A stretch of DNA of 64,000 nucleotides from Adiantum capillus-veneris (taxonomy: Eukaryota; Streptophyta; Polypodiopsida; Polypodiales; Pteridaceae). The DNA lies in assembly GCA_014529385.2 (NCBI GenBank), contig CM043954.1, positions 98,974,747 through 99,038,746 of the forward strand, written 5' to 3'. The position numbers were made by a program, and so were the translations under genes. The notes under the pieces were generated by a model, which searched no databases, was not told the origin of the DNA, and saw only the letters and a program-made list of their open reading frames with translations. Below are positions 48,830 to 60,541 of the stretch, one piece after another. Every line of letters starts with the position of its first letter. Position 1 is the stretch's first letter.

Positions 48830-50340
48830 GCTGTGAAGAGCTGGGTCTTGAGTAATTAACTCAGGGGTTTCTGATGTCGAGGCTTTTTGATGCTGTCTTC
48901 CAAAGAGCAAATCTTGTAGTTTGTTCTCTTTGTTTGATTGTACCATCAGGATGCTTCTTTACACTGATTGATTGAGCTGTTGGTCGCACTTTTGACTATT
49001 GTCGAGCTTTTTCTCGCCATTGATAGGTTGGTTTGCTTGATGTGGAATGGTGTGGTGGAGTCTTTTGAGACTTACTATCTCCATTGCTTGATTGGTTTTA
49101 CGGTTTGTGGAGAAGATAAGTGCTCCTTTTTCTGCCAAATCAATTTCAAGTTAGGTTCCTTGCTCGGAGATGCTCGTCTTTGTGTTTTGACCCTTGGAAC
49201 CTTCTGTGGTTTTGTCGGTGATGTTTTGGGCACCCAGATTTGAATCAGCTTGTCCTTAAGCTGTGCTTTTGGTACCCAAATTTGCCTGACTCCTTGCATG
49301 CTACTTGTAGCATTTGTTTGTCGAGAGGACAGAGAAGATTGATTACTTCGTGGTTTGGTTTGCTGATTGCTTCCTTTTCATTCCTCCTTGCTTGGTGCAA
49401 TTGGAACAATGAGTTGCCCGCCTTTAGGTGATAGCTTGAGCTGATTTGTATCCCAATCTGGTAATGCTTTGTATGTTCGCATCCAGGGAACTCCAAGAAT
49501 CATTGTCTCATTCATGTGTTCATTTGGTAAGCATACAAACTGTTGAGGATATGAACATCCATGTACCATCACGTTCAAGTTGACTACTCCCAACGTTGGT
49601 GTTGGGTTCTTGTTGCATCCTTTGATTGTCGCTATTCCTTCTGTCAAAGACTAACTTGTTGCTTTCTTGTACGTGGAATAATTGACCGTACTTACTCTAG
49701 CTCCCGTGTCGACCAAAGCATTTGTGCTATGATTGTGGAGCTGTACTTTGATGCGCAGGTCCATTCTGTCTAACCATTCATCATCTGTTGAAACTGCATC
49801 TTTAGGAAATTCCCATTTTCGGTCATCTATTTCCAGAGTGTTGATGGGAATTGATGTCTGTTGATGCTTGAGAGAAGCTTTCCGTTTGAGTACCCAAAGC
49901 CGAGCTTCCTCTTGGGCTTCATCAATAACCTGCTGTCATTTAATCCTCCTTTGCTTGGCTACATGCATTCTTTCTAGCAATTCATTGGTAAGCGGCAAAT
50001 TGTATTTCTTTAAACATCATCCACTAATCCAAGTAGCCATTGTTTCACCATCTAGGGTGGACAAATTTATTGCTCCATTTGGAGATACATCTTCAATGAT
50101 ATACGGTCCGTTTCCCTTTTTCTTAAATTTGGGAATGTGTTGCTTAAGGGAATAGATTAAAACTAAGTCCCCTTTCTTGAAGATTTTTTTAATTAGATGG
50201 GAATCAAAAAACTGTTTTTGTTTCCGCTTTTGTGCATAGATGTGAGCTACGGCAGTTAGCCTTTGCTCATCTAGCTTTTCTAAATCTTCAATTCTTTCTT
50301 GAAATTCATGTCCATCATATCCTCAGGAAATGTTCGGCTC
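48830..50340 (-). pseudogene. Integrase C-terminus, aspartic protease and IWVPK tail in one frame
   Basis: Reading leftward in a single frame from about 50340: IEDLEKLDEQRLTAVAHIYA, then the integrase GPY module (KKKGNGPYIIEDVSPNGA, LKKYNLPLTNELLERMHVAK), then TGA at 49938, then RLWVLKRKASL, an aspartic-protease loop (ALVDTGARVSTVNY near 49715-49680) and its second hallmark (TMILGVPWMRTY), then QIWVPKAQLKDKL and QIWVPKTS, ending near 48850. Stops at 50018, 49938, 49650, 49380 and 49068 interrupt it without shifting frame. The integrase core is missing upstream. Confidence 0.7.
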
Positions 50341-50366
50341 GATAAGTAAGTTACTAAATAGTTACT

Positions 50367-51100
50367 TCACTTAGGAACAAGTGACATTTGAAACAATGGT
50401 ACATGAGGTATGGGTGTTTGTTTTTGACATTGAAGAGAATCCTTTATAAAAGATCGAACATCCTTCCTCATAGTTGGCCAAAATACTCCAAGTCTCAAGA
50501 TTCTTTGCATAGTTTGGTCTTCTGCAAAGTGAAGTCCTACTATGGTAATACGTGCTCGACTTAGGTACTGCTTTTTCTCTTCAGGATTAATGCATAAGAG
50601 CAATATTCCATCTCGATTTCTTTTGTATAGCCTACCAGCTAGAAATTGATACATAGCTGATTGCTCAATTAATCCGATTGTAATAGGAAGTGGTATTTGT
50701 GAATCCACTTGAGATATTGTCATCAATGATGCCATGTTTTTCTACCATCGAGGTACCATTTCCATTGAGAACAAATAAGAATCTGGTAGATCATCATCTA
50801 CCCCTTTAGGTGATTCTCTTGAAACAATCCTTGACAAATGATCAGCTCTTTTATGTGTAATTCCCTTTTTTACAACCACAGTGAAATCAAATTCCAGAAG
50901 AATGATGAACCATCTCACTATTCTTCCTGTGTTGCATGGCTTGTTGACCAAATACAACAAAGCTTGGTGGTCTACAAAGAACACAAACTTGTTGGCTAAT
51001 AGATAATGTCTATTCTTTTTAACTGCATATATCATTCCTAACCCTTCTCTTTTAGTAGTAGTGTAATTGTTTCTGCCATGTCCAGCTGTCGGCTAGCATA
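50367..51100 (-). pseudogene. Gypsy RNase H and integrase zinc-binding region
   Basis: Frame 51035-50742 reads MIYAVKKNRHYLLANKFVFF, VDHQALLYLVNKP and ADHLSRI, the RNase H end. The conserved YASRQL and NYTTTKREGL precede it (51100-51040) with a one-base frameshift. At 50735-50367 is the integrase zinc-binding region (ITIVGLHFAEDQTMQRILR, FWPTMRKDV, CQ). The integrase core is deleted before the module at 50340. A copia element cuts the RNase H at 51103. Confidence 0.8.
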
Positions 51101-51102
51101 AG

Positions 51103-51423
51103 TGTAAAGAATGAGGATGCAAGAGAGCTACACAAGACAAGCACAAAGCACACAGAGATGGAAAGCTTCTTCTTCTTCTCACAGAAAAGAGAGTACAAAA
51201 TGATTAAGTGCTAAAACTGAAAAGTAGCACATATGTACATGTGGTCACTAAGTGTGAACTCGCTAGAAGCGTACTAGGCTGGCACTATAAGTGTAGTCCA
51301 GCTGTAGAATCACTGGCAGAGATCCTCCGTGTCAGTCACCTAACGTGCCAGTGAGTAAATGTCGTAAGCGGCCAAGACCCGTAGTGGATGCCAGCTCAAG
51401 ATGTAGAGCTCGACATCTCAACA
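51103..51423 (-). mobile_element. Copia 3' LTR, 321 bp
   Basis: TG...CA ends (minus strand TGTTGAGATG...TTCTTTACA). The polypurine tract GAGGGGGAG (51432-51424) abuts it. The flank beyond is the RNase H of a gypsy element, so the copia element is nested. Confidence 0.85.
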
Positions 51424-52310
51424 CTCCCCCTCGAGCTCTGCATGTCGCAGAGTCCAAACATAGTCCGGAAACGTCGAATCTTCTCAGCTCCGAGGGCCTT
51501 GGTAAAGATATTCGCTATCTGCTCCTCTGTGCTGACGTAGACCAAGTCGATGTCGCCCGCCAACACTCGCTCTCGAACATAGTGGTAATGGACCTCTATG
51601 TGCTTGGTCCTGGCATGGAACACTGGGTTCCTAGCCAACTGCATGCTGCTGAGGTTGTCACAATGGATGGAAATCTGCTGGTCCACCTGCACTCCCAAGT
51701 CCTCAAGTAATGTGCGTAGCCAAGCTACCTCGCACGCTGCAACTGCTACACCTCTGTACTCGATAAAGCAACCGTAGGCTGCTTTTTGCTGCTCCAAGTA
51801 ACAGCAACACTCCCAAAAGAGAACATGAAGCCACTCGTAGATCTCCTATCAACAACGCTACCTGCCCAATCTGCATCTGTATACCCATACAATGCTAATG
51901 ACGCATCTGCTGCATAGAACAATGCGTAGTCAAGAGTCTCTTGCACATACCGAAGTGTGCGTTGTACTCCATCCAAATGTGGCTTCCTCGGAAGCTGCAT
52001 GAAATGACTCTCCAAGCCTACGTGTAGCTCAAGTCTGGCCTCATGATAGTCAAGTAGATTAGACTACCCACAATCTTTTTGTACATCTTGACATCCTCAA
52101 CAACATCACCCTTCTCTGCACTCAGCTTTGCATTCACATCCAAGGGAATAGAAATTGGCTTACAATCAGCCATACCATACTTTGACAACATGTCCAAAGC
52201 ATACTGTCTCTGTGACAGCCATACACCCTCTGGAGTCCTGATCACCTCAATGCAAGAAAGTAGCGCAACTCGCCCAAATCTTTCATTTCAAACTCCTGTT
52301 TGAGAAGACC
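51424..52310 (-). pseudogene. Ty1/copia RT end and RNase H
   Basis: 52245-52018 is the RT C-terminal part (QRQYALDMLSKYGMADCKP, KKIVGSLIYLTIMRPDLSY). 52015-51746 continues with VQRTLRYVQ, LYGYTDADWAGS and RRSTSGFMF. 51797-51424 is the RNase H end (IEYRGVAVAACEVAWLRTLL, IHCDNLSSMQLARNPVFHAR, HYHYVRE). The motifs are complete but spread over frames, so the copy is dead. The RT palm and everything 5' of it are missing. Confidence 0.88.
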
Positions 52311-52319
52311 CTTCACATG

Positions 52320-52382
52320 GTCAATGTTTTGACCCTTGACAGGCATTTTTCACGAGAAAAATACCAAACAGACTCCAAAATC
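52320..52382. repeat. Short dispersed repeat shared with 27477-27545
   Basis: GGCATTTTTCACGAGAAAAAT and GACTCCAAAATC recur with few changes. The match stops at the LTR edge at 52383. Confidence 0.65.
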
Positions 52383-53001
<619 letters not shown>

Positions 53002-53009
53002 GAATTTAA

Positions 53010-53320
53010 CAAAATCTACAAAACAGGCTTGGGATATTCTAGCTGGTCTTTATGCAAGTCGCAATGAGGCTAAAATTGCATTGCTGCGTAAAGTATTGGA
53101 GTTGAAGATTATGCATGAGGAAGATGATATGGACACTTCCCTTGCTAGTGTCAAGGATATCAATGGGCAACTTATTTTTACAGAAGAAGTCATTTCGTAC
53201 AGTTCCCTTGTGCAGACCGTTCTTGATACTTTGCTAGATTCTTACCAGACTTTTGCTAGTACTCATACTGACGATGTCGACGGCGATGAGGACGACAGTG
53301 AGACGCGGACTGAAAACTGA
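53010..53320 (+). pseudogene. Copia gag (UBN2-type) fragment
   Basis: Reads KQAWDILAGLYASRNEAKIA, LLRKVLELKI, then LVQTVLDTLLDSYQTFAS, the layout of the copia gag domain. It follows directly after the probable LTR without a primer site and ends in an Asp/Glu-rich tail. Confidence 0.7.
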
Positions 53321-53330
53321 AAACACTAAG

Positions 53331-53750
53331 GGCTAAAATATGCAAATCTTGTATCTGTTGAATTCTGACTCTATGTCAGTGACGACGGCGATGATGATGA
53401 CGTGACGACTATGTGTTGAAAACACAGATGTTGAAATCTGCTGGTACCTCTCACCCAAGGTAGGAATGGATGACTCTAGCGTACTAGCCATATCTGTACA
53501 TACAAATAGATTTTGGTTAGTTTGCAAATATCATAAGGGTTGTGTCATTGTGCATGAAGTGTTATTAAGAGTTTTGGTTTATATACCAGATTTTGTTGGT
53601 TCCAAGCTCTTTGTTTGGTAGCTCTTGCTCTTTTACTCTTTTTTTTTTATAAGTATAGGGTTATATATATATATTCCCTAAGATTAGGAGGTTAAGAGGC
53701 TAGGGAGGAAGGGTAAGAGAGAAGCAAGTGAATGATGGATGTCACTAACA
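53331..53750 (-). mobile_element. LTR start (minus) after polypurine tract
   Basis: The minus strand reads AAGTGGGGGGGGAG (53765-53751) then TGTTAGTGACATCC. TATATATATAACC lies about 75 bases in. The LTR end is not certain. Confidence 0.55.
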
Positions 53751-53769
53751 CTCCCCCCCCACTTCCTTG

Positions 53770-54720
53770 GGTAGATCATACCTTTTGGAAAGATGTCGCC
53801 ACCCTTTCAAACCACTTGTTCCAAGTTGTAATGGGTGAAAAATTTGACCAATAGCTTTTTGCCACCTTAGGTGCTTCATCAAGTTGCAAGGGTGGTAAGG
53901 TACTCTCCCATGATCTTACTTGTAATGTTGCTTTATGTGACGAACTTACAATGGTAGATTCTAATTCTTTCTTGTTTTTCTAGATATTTACCGTGGTAGG
54001 TGGAGGTTCTGTAGAAGCTTGTATTTCTATGGATGAACTACATGAAGATTCATTTGACTTACCTATTCCTGAGCTAAGTGATACAAATCATTCTCACTTC
54101 AGTATCCAAACTAGCTCGAGATTAGATATGTAGTATTCCATGATCTTTTCCTTCCCATGGTCCTCAATCGGCTTCATAGCTACAAGATTCGACTCACATG
54201 GGTCTATAGGTGACAAGGAAGGATACAATTTACATTTAGGCACCCAGATTTGATCATTCCCATCATAGTAGCCTTGGGCTTCTAATAGTCTCTTAGGAAT
54301 GCAACGTAACGTTTCCTTACATTTCTTGGGGCAAGTGGGGCGTCTCTTGCGAATCTTTTGTTTTGAGCAAGATCGAGCATTGGAAGTGGTTGTTAACGAG
54401 GTTTTAGAGACCCATTTATATGTTTCCCTTGAAAAATCACACCGAGACTTGGGTGACTCATTCTTTGTTTTAACCACGTAAGTTGAAGTTCTAGAGGGTT
54501 GTGCTATAGGGACACATGTTTCAACCTCTTGGATATGAAATGTTTTATTTTGTGTTCCCTCAGGAGGCGATAACTCAGGGATTGTTGCTTGAGTGGCAGG
54601 GCTGAAAGTCTGTTTCTGTGTTGTGATACTCCCAGTTCCCCAATTGATAGTACATTTGGTTGTAGACATCCACATGCTGGGTGCAGCGGCTATGGTGGGT
54701 GCCATCAGCTGGCAGGTCAT
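53770..54720 (-). pseudogene. Third IWVPK-type ORF, last ORF before LTR
   Basis: An open frame of 208 codons (54720-54094) starts MTCQLMAPTIAAAPSMW and contains YKWVSKTS, IPKRLLEAQGYY and NDQIWVPKCKL. It then continues with stops to the polypurine tract at 53765. The paired W-V-x-K motifs and the place before a polypurine tract match the tails at 49.0 and 20.2 kb, though the rest differs. No enzymatic domain seen. Confidence 0.5.
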
Positions 54721-54931
54721 GGTGAGAGAGAAGAGATGCAGAAGACATTGAACGAGAGAGTCGATATAGAGAATAAGAAAACACTTGTAGTAATTTTATT
54801 CAATAGCCTTTGTACATATAAAGCCTCATATCCATGCAAATTTCTAAACATAATTGAAGCTTTCCTACATGCCATAAGGGCCTGTTCCCACAGGCTGACA
54901 TCAAAATAATTGAGGGCTTGGAAACCCAACA
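54721..54931 (-). mobile_element. LTR-like segment (TGTTGGG start)
   Basis: Minus strand GAAGGGGGAT followed by TGTTGGGTTTCCAAGCCC is the usual junction of polypurine tract and LTR in plant elements. TTTATATGTAC and AATAAAAT follow at the expected places for TATA and polyadenylation signals. Its end, near the ORF start at 54720, is not fixed. Confidence 0.6.
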
Positions 54932-54944
54932 ATCCCCCTTCAAG

Positions 54945-55584
54945 CCCGAACTAGATAGACCACTCTCATGATACCTTGAGTTTTTGGTGTACTCGGCAAC
55001 CGTGAGTTTTAGGTTCTCTCACAACCAAGGATTTTTTTCGTGTATCCATAACCTGGTGCTATAATAGTAAAACCCCCCCTTGAATAGATAGGGTGTAGGT
55101 CAAAAAATTAGCTACCAATAAATGGAGTTTTTGGTTCAGTGCCAGACCTTGGGTTTAAGGTGTACCCAATAACCTCATGAGAAGAAGCGGAACAAAAATG
55201 GGTTGAGAACAAAAATTGGTATTTTTGGGAGGTTTACCACTTTGAATGTGTGGCAGTGTCTAACCCCGTACAAATTTTTATCATGGCAATATTTGATAAT
55301 TTATAGGCTACAATAAGGCTTTTAATAGGAAATATAAGTGCTTACCATGTTTTAATGCAGGAGGCTAATTGGTGTAGCCCCCTCAACAAATTATGGAAGA
55401 GGCATTGGACGGAAAAACGGTGGGAGGGAGTCATGGAGAACATCTAGAAGCCAAGGTGGCCTCAGTTTATGAAGATATTTCAGTGGAAAGTGGTGTGGGG
55501 TGATCTGTTGTGACGGGCGTAAAAATACAAGAAAGAGGAATCGGGTCCAATCGTTGCTCGGGGTGCATAATACCTAGTGAAGAG
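54945..55584. other. Non-coding stretch before plus-strand element
   Basis: No supported ORF. The last 200 bp (purine-rich, ending CCTAGTGAAGAG) may be flank or the 3' end of an older element copy. Confidence 0.4.
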
Positions 55585-55985
55585 TGTTACGGCATTAGCC
55601 ACACATGCGGTCCTGCGGTACTGCGGAGGTCTGGACACTGCGGATCAGGAGTCATGCGGTATGTGGTGGCAGTAGCGGCAGTTCTTCACGGGATATCATG
55701 GGACAGGAGTGTGTGCACCGTTCCCGATCTGCGCTGGAGCAGTGGTTGTATATGGAGGGGCATACCTGTCTTTTGATGTAACTTAACCAATCTCTATGAT
55801 ATTCATGGCATCTACTATTGTAACTCTGAGTCTGGAATATACATGAATGAAGCAAGAGGTGTTCTGTGCCTGTGTACTGTGTACTTCCTTCTCTTGTCAT
55901 TCTATATGTTGATGTTCATATAATGTAGTTGGGGGTAATCATTCCCGTAATGCCTATTGCTCCAGTGCGGGCAATAGCCATTACA
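55585..55985 (+). mobile_element. 5' LTR, 401 bp
   Basis: TGTTACGGCATTAGCC...AATAGCCATTACA. It matches 62612-63004 over its length, with an indel of about 8 bases near 55618 and some ten substitutions by eye. The following TCTGGCGACCACGATGCG is the candidate primer-binding site; the tRNA is not certain. Confidence 0.9.
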
Positions 55986-56029
55986 TCTGGCGACCACGAT
56001 GCGTGATGGACAGCCTCTGATGAATATGC

Positions 56030-57583
56030 ATGCGCACTAGGTCGTAGAGTCCGCATGACCTTGTGGTTCCAATTGTAGGAAGACGACGGAGGAGAGGCAG
56101 TTCATATGAATTTGTCTTTTCTTCAACGCAGATTGAGGAATCTGTATCTCCATCACCAAGCCCGGTGCGTGGTAGGCGGTTGCGACGAGCGAGACGTACT
56201 CCGCGCAGTCATTCATGTCCTCCTATCGTACGTTCACCCTCACCCACACAGGTTGCTCCACCACCGTCTTCGGTAAGCAGTCCGGGGGTATCTCCGCCAC
56301 TGTCTCCACCTCCTAGTGCTCGTTAGCTTTTCCCGGGAGGAGGAGGAACAGTTGGGCAAGGGGTGATGGCTCATCCTCAGATTAAGTATAGTCAATTTCG
56401 AGGTCTCTCGAGTGAAGACCCTAATGCACATTTGCCCCAATTCAATAAAGCTTATGGATTGAATCATCCTGGGGTGGTGGTTCCTCTCCATCAACAATAT
56501 GTGTTTGAATCTACACTCTTAGGGAAAGCTGCAAAATGGTTGTTCGAATACCCTGATGACCATTTCCAGACGTATGTTGACGAATCCATAGCGTTTCTAC
56601 GAAGGTTTGGAATGGAAAAGACAGCCCCTCAACATTTGGAGAAGATTCGAACGCTCCGGCAGAAGTCATTGCCAGTGGAGGATTACACTGCAAAATTTCG
56701 GATGCTTTTGCAGAGGGTACCTCATGCACAAAGGCCGGCAGCCGAAGTGCTGAATGATTATTTTTTGCGAGGGCTCAACAAGGATCTTAGAACGGCTATG
56801 GCAATAGTGGATAAGGTAACTACTCCAGTGGATACTGTAATTGCTAGGGCTGTAGTAGCAGGAGAGGCTTTAGAGGATACGGAATATCCAAAGAAGTCAA
56901 AGAAGAAAGATAGGAAGAAATCTCATCGAAAGTCACAAGACAGTGGCAGTGATAGTTCGGAGTCGGAATCCGCAGTATCTGATTCCTCGGACTCAGGCAA
57001 CAGCAATTCGGGGAAAGAATTGGAGGAGACACCGCGGAAAAAATCCCAGCGTCACGGGAAAGGTGTATCATCTGGATCGACGGAATCAGCTGCAGTGGCT
57101 AAAAGTCTGAAGGAAATATGGTGTACCCAATGTCGGAATCCGGGCCATGCTGCTCAGGAATGTGCAATGAATCAGAAGTGGTGTGCGATTTGCACGACCA
57201 ATACTCATAATACAGTGGAATGTTATTTCAATGGCCGGGGTCGTCGGAGTGGAGGGGACTCTTCTACCTGGCAACAACCGCAAATAGGGCAGAGACAAGA
57301 GCCTGCTATGGCGATGGCTCATGCTCATACATTAGAGACGCCTGTGCAAGGTCAAGCAGGAGGACGGGGTCCAGGGGGAGGACGAGGTCGCAGAAGAGGT
57401 GGCCGAGTTCCTAATCGCCCCAAGACATGCCTTTTCTGTTTGGGGGATAGACATTTGCGATCTGAGTGTACTGAAGCTATGGAATACGATCGAAAAAAGC
57501 AGGAACGCGTTGCAGGGAAACAGCCTAGTGTGGTTATGGTTCAGATTGAAGGCCTGGAGGAGTCTGACCCAGTGGTTTCATAA
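56030..57583 (+). pseudogene. Gag with three zinc knuckles
   Basis: I place the start at 56030 because the second copy (63049) is open from the matching ATG. Stops at 56045 (TAG) and 56324 (TAG) stand where the second copy has CAG. After an Arg/Ser/Pro-rich head come the capsid region (FRGLSSEDPNAHLPQF, FFLRGL-like, LNDYFLRGLNKDL), a Lys/Ser-rich linker and knuckles CTQCRNPGHAAQEC, CAICTTNTHNTVEC and CLFCLGDRHLRSEC, then the end at 57583. Three knuckles and a Gly/Arg-rich block (near residue 440) point to RNA binding. Confidence 0.85.
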
Positions 57584-57604
57584 ATCACGCGATCGGGTAA
57601 AAGT

Positions 57605-57960
57605 GTGGTTCCTACTCCCGATGTGAAAGTTCCGGATTGGACGGTTCAGGAAGAAGTGCGGAAAAAGACTGTGTCCTGGTTGCCACAATCCGCACCATCA
57701 GTGAAGACATCAGGATCATCGACATCGACTATGCCATCGACTGTGGGTCTGGAAATAAAGGAAGGGAAAGCTGGAAATAAGGATGATATTAAAGAACAGG
57801 AGGAGTGGAATTCAGTTTGGAAAGAGGTTCTCAAGTCACCAATTCAAGTACCTCTGGGTTCATTGCTGAAATTAGTCCCAAATTTCCATAATGCATTGCT
57901 GTGACAATCAGCCACTGAGCTGCGGGAAGTCACCATTGGGAAGGTTGAAAGCGAGGATGA
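57605..57960 (+). pseudogene. Gag-protease linker region
   Basis: Frame 57605-57904 is open (PDVKVPDWTVQEEVRKKTV, WNSVWKEVLKSPIQVPLGSL). It resembles the spacer before the protease of plant gypsy elements. A stop at 57902 separates it from the protease. Confidence 0.5.
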
Positions 57961-57973
57961 TGATTAAGTCCCG

Positions 57974-58687
57974 TTGCCAGCGAATAGGATCACAGATACC
58001 CGCATTCCGAAGCTTTCAGTTCGATACCATGGCACATACATTGACAAGGTACTCTTGGATGAAGGAGCGGGGGTAAACATTATCACCCAAGCAGCGCGTG
58101 AGCGTTTTGGTCTCAGTGATTGGGAGCCTGCACCCTTTGTAGTCCGCATGGCAGATCAAAGAAGAGTGCAACCAGTGGGTTTACTTCGGGGCATTGTTTT
58201 GGATGTGGCGGGCTTATCCTTTGCTGTTTCCTTAGTAGTCTTGAATATTGAAGATCATAATCAGGATTATCACATTATCTTGGGAAGACCCTGGTTACGA
58301 CAAGCGAGGGTAAAGCATAATTGGGAAGCAAATATGCTTATAGTAAAGAAGGGTAAAAGAAAAGTGTGTGTGAGGCTAGGAACATGCCGACAACCAGTTC
58401 AGGCAGCATGGCCAGTGATAGCTGAAACAGTTAATATGGTGGAAGGATTAAAAGAGGATGAAGAGGAACAATTTCTCAAAGCTAACCCGGATTTGGTTTC
58501 TCTATACCTTGTGGATATTTCTCTGATTCTGAAAGGGAATTCGGTGGGGGTTTCAGGAACTCCAGGAGGAATAGGGGAGCAACAGCACGTGCTTCCGAGT
58601 CCTGAATCATTGGAGGACGTGTTTCAGCAAGAACGAGCGTTTGAGGCGCAAATGGAAAAAATTACAAGGGTAAGAAAGATGAATTAG
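57974..58687 (+). pseudogene. Aspartic protease, DEG active site
   Basis: The loop reads KVLLDEGAGVNIIT; the family norm is D-S/T-G. The second hallmark HIILGRPWLRQ is intact. The frame is open for 237 codons. The Glu at the triplet's second place is unusual, and with it activity is doubtful. A TAG ends the frame at 58687; the RT continues in the next frame from DELEKVFLGEQ. Confidence 0.8.
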
Positions 58688-59790
58688 AGAAGGTTTTTCT
58701 TGGGGAGCAAGCGGAGTCGCAGCCCATATACATTAGTAAGCAGCTGGAGGCAAGTTTTAGAGATGATTTGATCAAGTTACTGACAGAGTTTAAGGATGTT
58801 TTCGCATGGGAATATGCGGATATGCAGGGATTGGATCCTAAGTTTTATCAGCACACGATCAATCTGAAACCGGATGCGGTGCCAGTGAAGCAGCACTCAT
58901 ACAGGATGAATCCGAATGTGGAAAAGCAAGTTAAGATGGAAATTGATCGCCTGTTGGAAGTGGGTTTTATTACCCCTATTGATAATCCGGAGTGGATTTC
59001 TCAAATTGTGGTCGTACCAAAGAAAAATAAGCAAATCCGAATTTGTGTGGATTACCGGAAATTGAATGCAGCTGCTGTTCCAAATCCTTTTCCTCTTTCG
59101 TTTTGGATTCCATTTTGGATGATGTAGTAGGACATGAGATGTATAGTTTTTTGGATGGATTTAGTGGATATAATCAAATCCAAATGGCATTGCGGGATCA
59201 GCCAAAAAAAACTTTTATTACCGCATGGGGAGTATTTTCTTGTACAGTAATGTGGTTTGGATTGCGGAATGCACCTTCCACTTTTCAAAGGGATATGTTT
59301 CAAATCTTTGGGCCTTATTTGACGGATATTATGAGGATTTTTCTGGATGATCTCAGTGCTTTTGAAGTACAATTGGAGCATTTGAAACAATTACGGTTAT
59401 GCTTTATGAAATGCAGAGAGGTGAAATTCAGTTTGAATCCTTTAAAGTGTGCATTTGCTATCCGTAGTGGCAGGTTACTGGGGCATATCATTTCTGAAGA
59501 TGGTATTTCTGTGGATCCGGATAAAATTGCCGCAATTAGGGAAGCGCCTGCACCGCAGAACCAGAAGCAATGTCAGATTTTCCTAGGTCAAGCCCGATGG
59601 CATGGGATGCATTTGCGGTTTGTCGCGCATTTGGCAATCCCGATTACTCAGGCAGATCATGCTATAGATTTTGAATGGACACAGGAATGTGATTTGGCTT
59701 TTCGGAGATTAAAACTGCAGCTATCCAAAGCTTCGATTATGCTGGCACCAAATTGGGGTGAGGATTTTCATGTGTTCGTGGATGCTTCGG
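58680..59790 (+). pseudogene. Reverse transcriptase, one frameshift
   Basis: The frame 58682-59100 holds FKDVFAWEYADMQGL, VPVKQHSYRMNPNVEKQVK and IRICVDYRKLNAAAVPNPFP. A single extra T in TCGTTTTGG near 59100 shifts to the frame 59106-59819: FLDGFSGYNQIQMA, FITAWGVFSCTVMWFGLRNA, IFLDDLSAF (the catalytic Y-x-D-D box as F-L-D-D), and LLGHIISEDGISVDP. All RT blocks are in order. Confidence 0.88.
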
Positions 59791-60130
59791 ATCGAGCTAT
59801 TGGCAGTGTGCTGATGTAGGAACAAAGTTAAGGATGGTTATGACCTGTCTATTATGCCAGTAGACGATTATCATCCATAGAAAGAAATTATTCCGTAACT
59901 GAAAGGGAATGTTTAGGGATGATTTATTTAGTGAAGAAATTCCGGCACTATCTGTTGGGCCGACGTTTTTTCTTCCATGTGGACCATTCGGCTCTTTTAT
60001 ATTTGGTAAGGCAACAGAATTTGACAGGAAGATTGGCCAGATGGGTGCTTTTGCTGCAGGAATTTGACTTTGAGGTCATGCATCGGCCAGGGGCCTAGCA
60101 TGCGGTGGCTGACTACCTATCTAGGTTAGA
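59750..60130 (+). pseudogene. RNase H
   Basis: FHVFVDASDRAIGSVLM, then TAG at 59817, YYASRRLSSIERNYSVTERE, CLGMIYLVKKFRHYLLG, HVDHSALLYLVRQQNL and AVADYLSRLDSGE. The active-site Asp (FVDAS) is present. Stops at 59817, 59829 and 60098 (A-stop-H) interrupt it. Confidence 0.85.
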
Positions 60131-60480
60131 TTCCGGAGAGCCGCCGACGGGTGTAGCTGATTATTTTCCGGATGCGTCTCTGTTTCTAACAGGAGTAGCT
60201 GCAGAGGATAGTACAGTCCCGCAACAGGCGAGGGTTATTCCTAGCATTCCATGGACATGGTATGGGGAGATGTTTCATTTTCTCGACAGTGGCAAAATGC
60301 CTTGTTTCTTGTCCAGCCATCAGAGGAAACGTATGGCTATCAGAAGCAGAATTTTGAGATTATTATGGGGAAGCTCTATTATCGTACAGTGGTAGAGGTG
60401 TTATTATACAGTGGTAGAGGTGTTATTTTGAGATTATTATGGGGAAGCTCTATTATCGTACGATTTTTATTGTGGTTCTC
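60131..60480 (+). pseudogene. Pol remnant with 74-bp tandem duplication, integrase lost
   Basis: After RNase H a short stretch (RQWQNALFLVQPSEETYGY, FEIIMGKLYYRT) leads toward where the integrase zinc-binding region should be. ATTTTGAGATTATTATGGGG occurs at 60351 and 60425, and CAGTGGTAGAGGTGTTATT is doubled between them. Beyond this point no integrase motif is visible. Confidence 0.7.
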
Positions 60481-60541
60481 TTGTTTCGTGTGTCGTGCGC
60501 TGTTAGTGATCTACTCTCTGCTTCTTTATCTCATCGCCACC

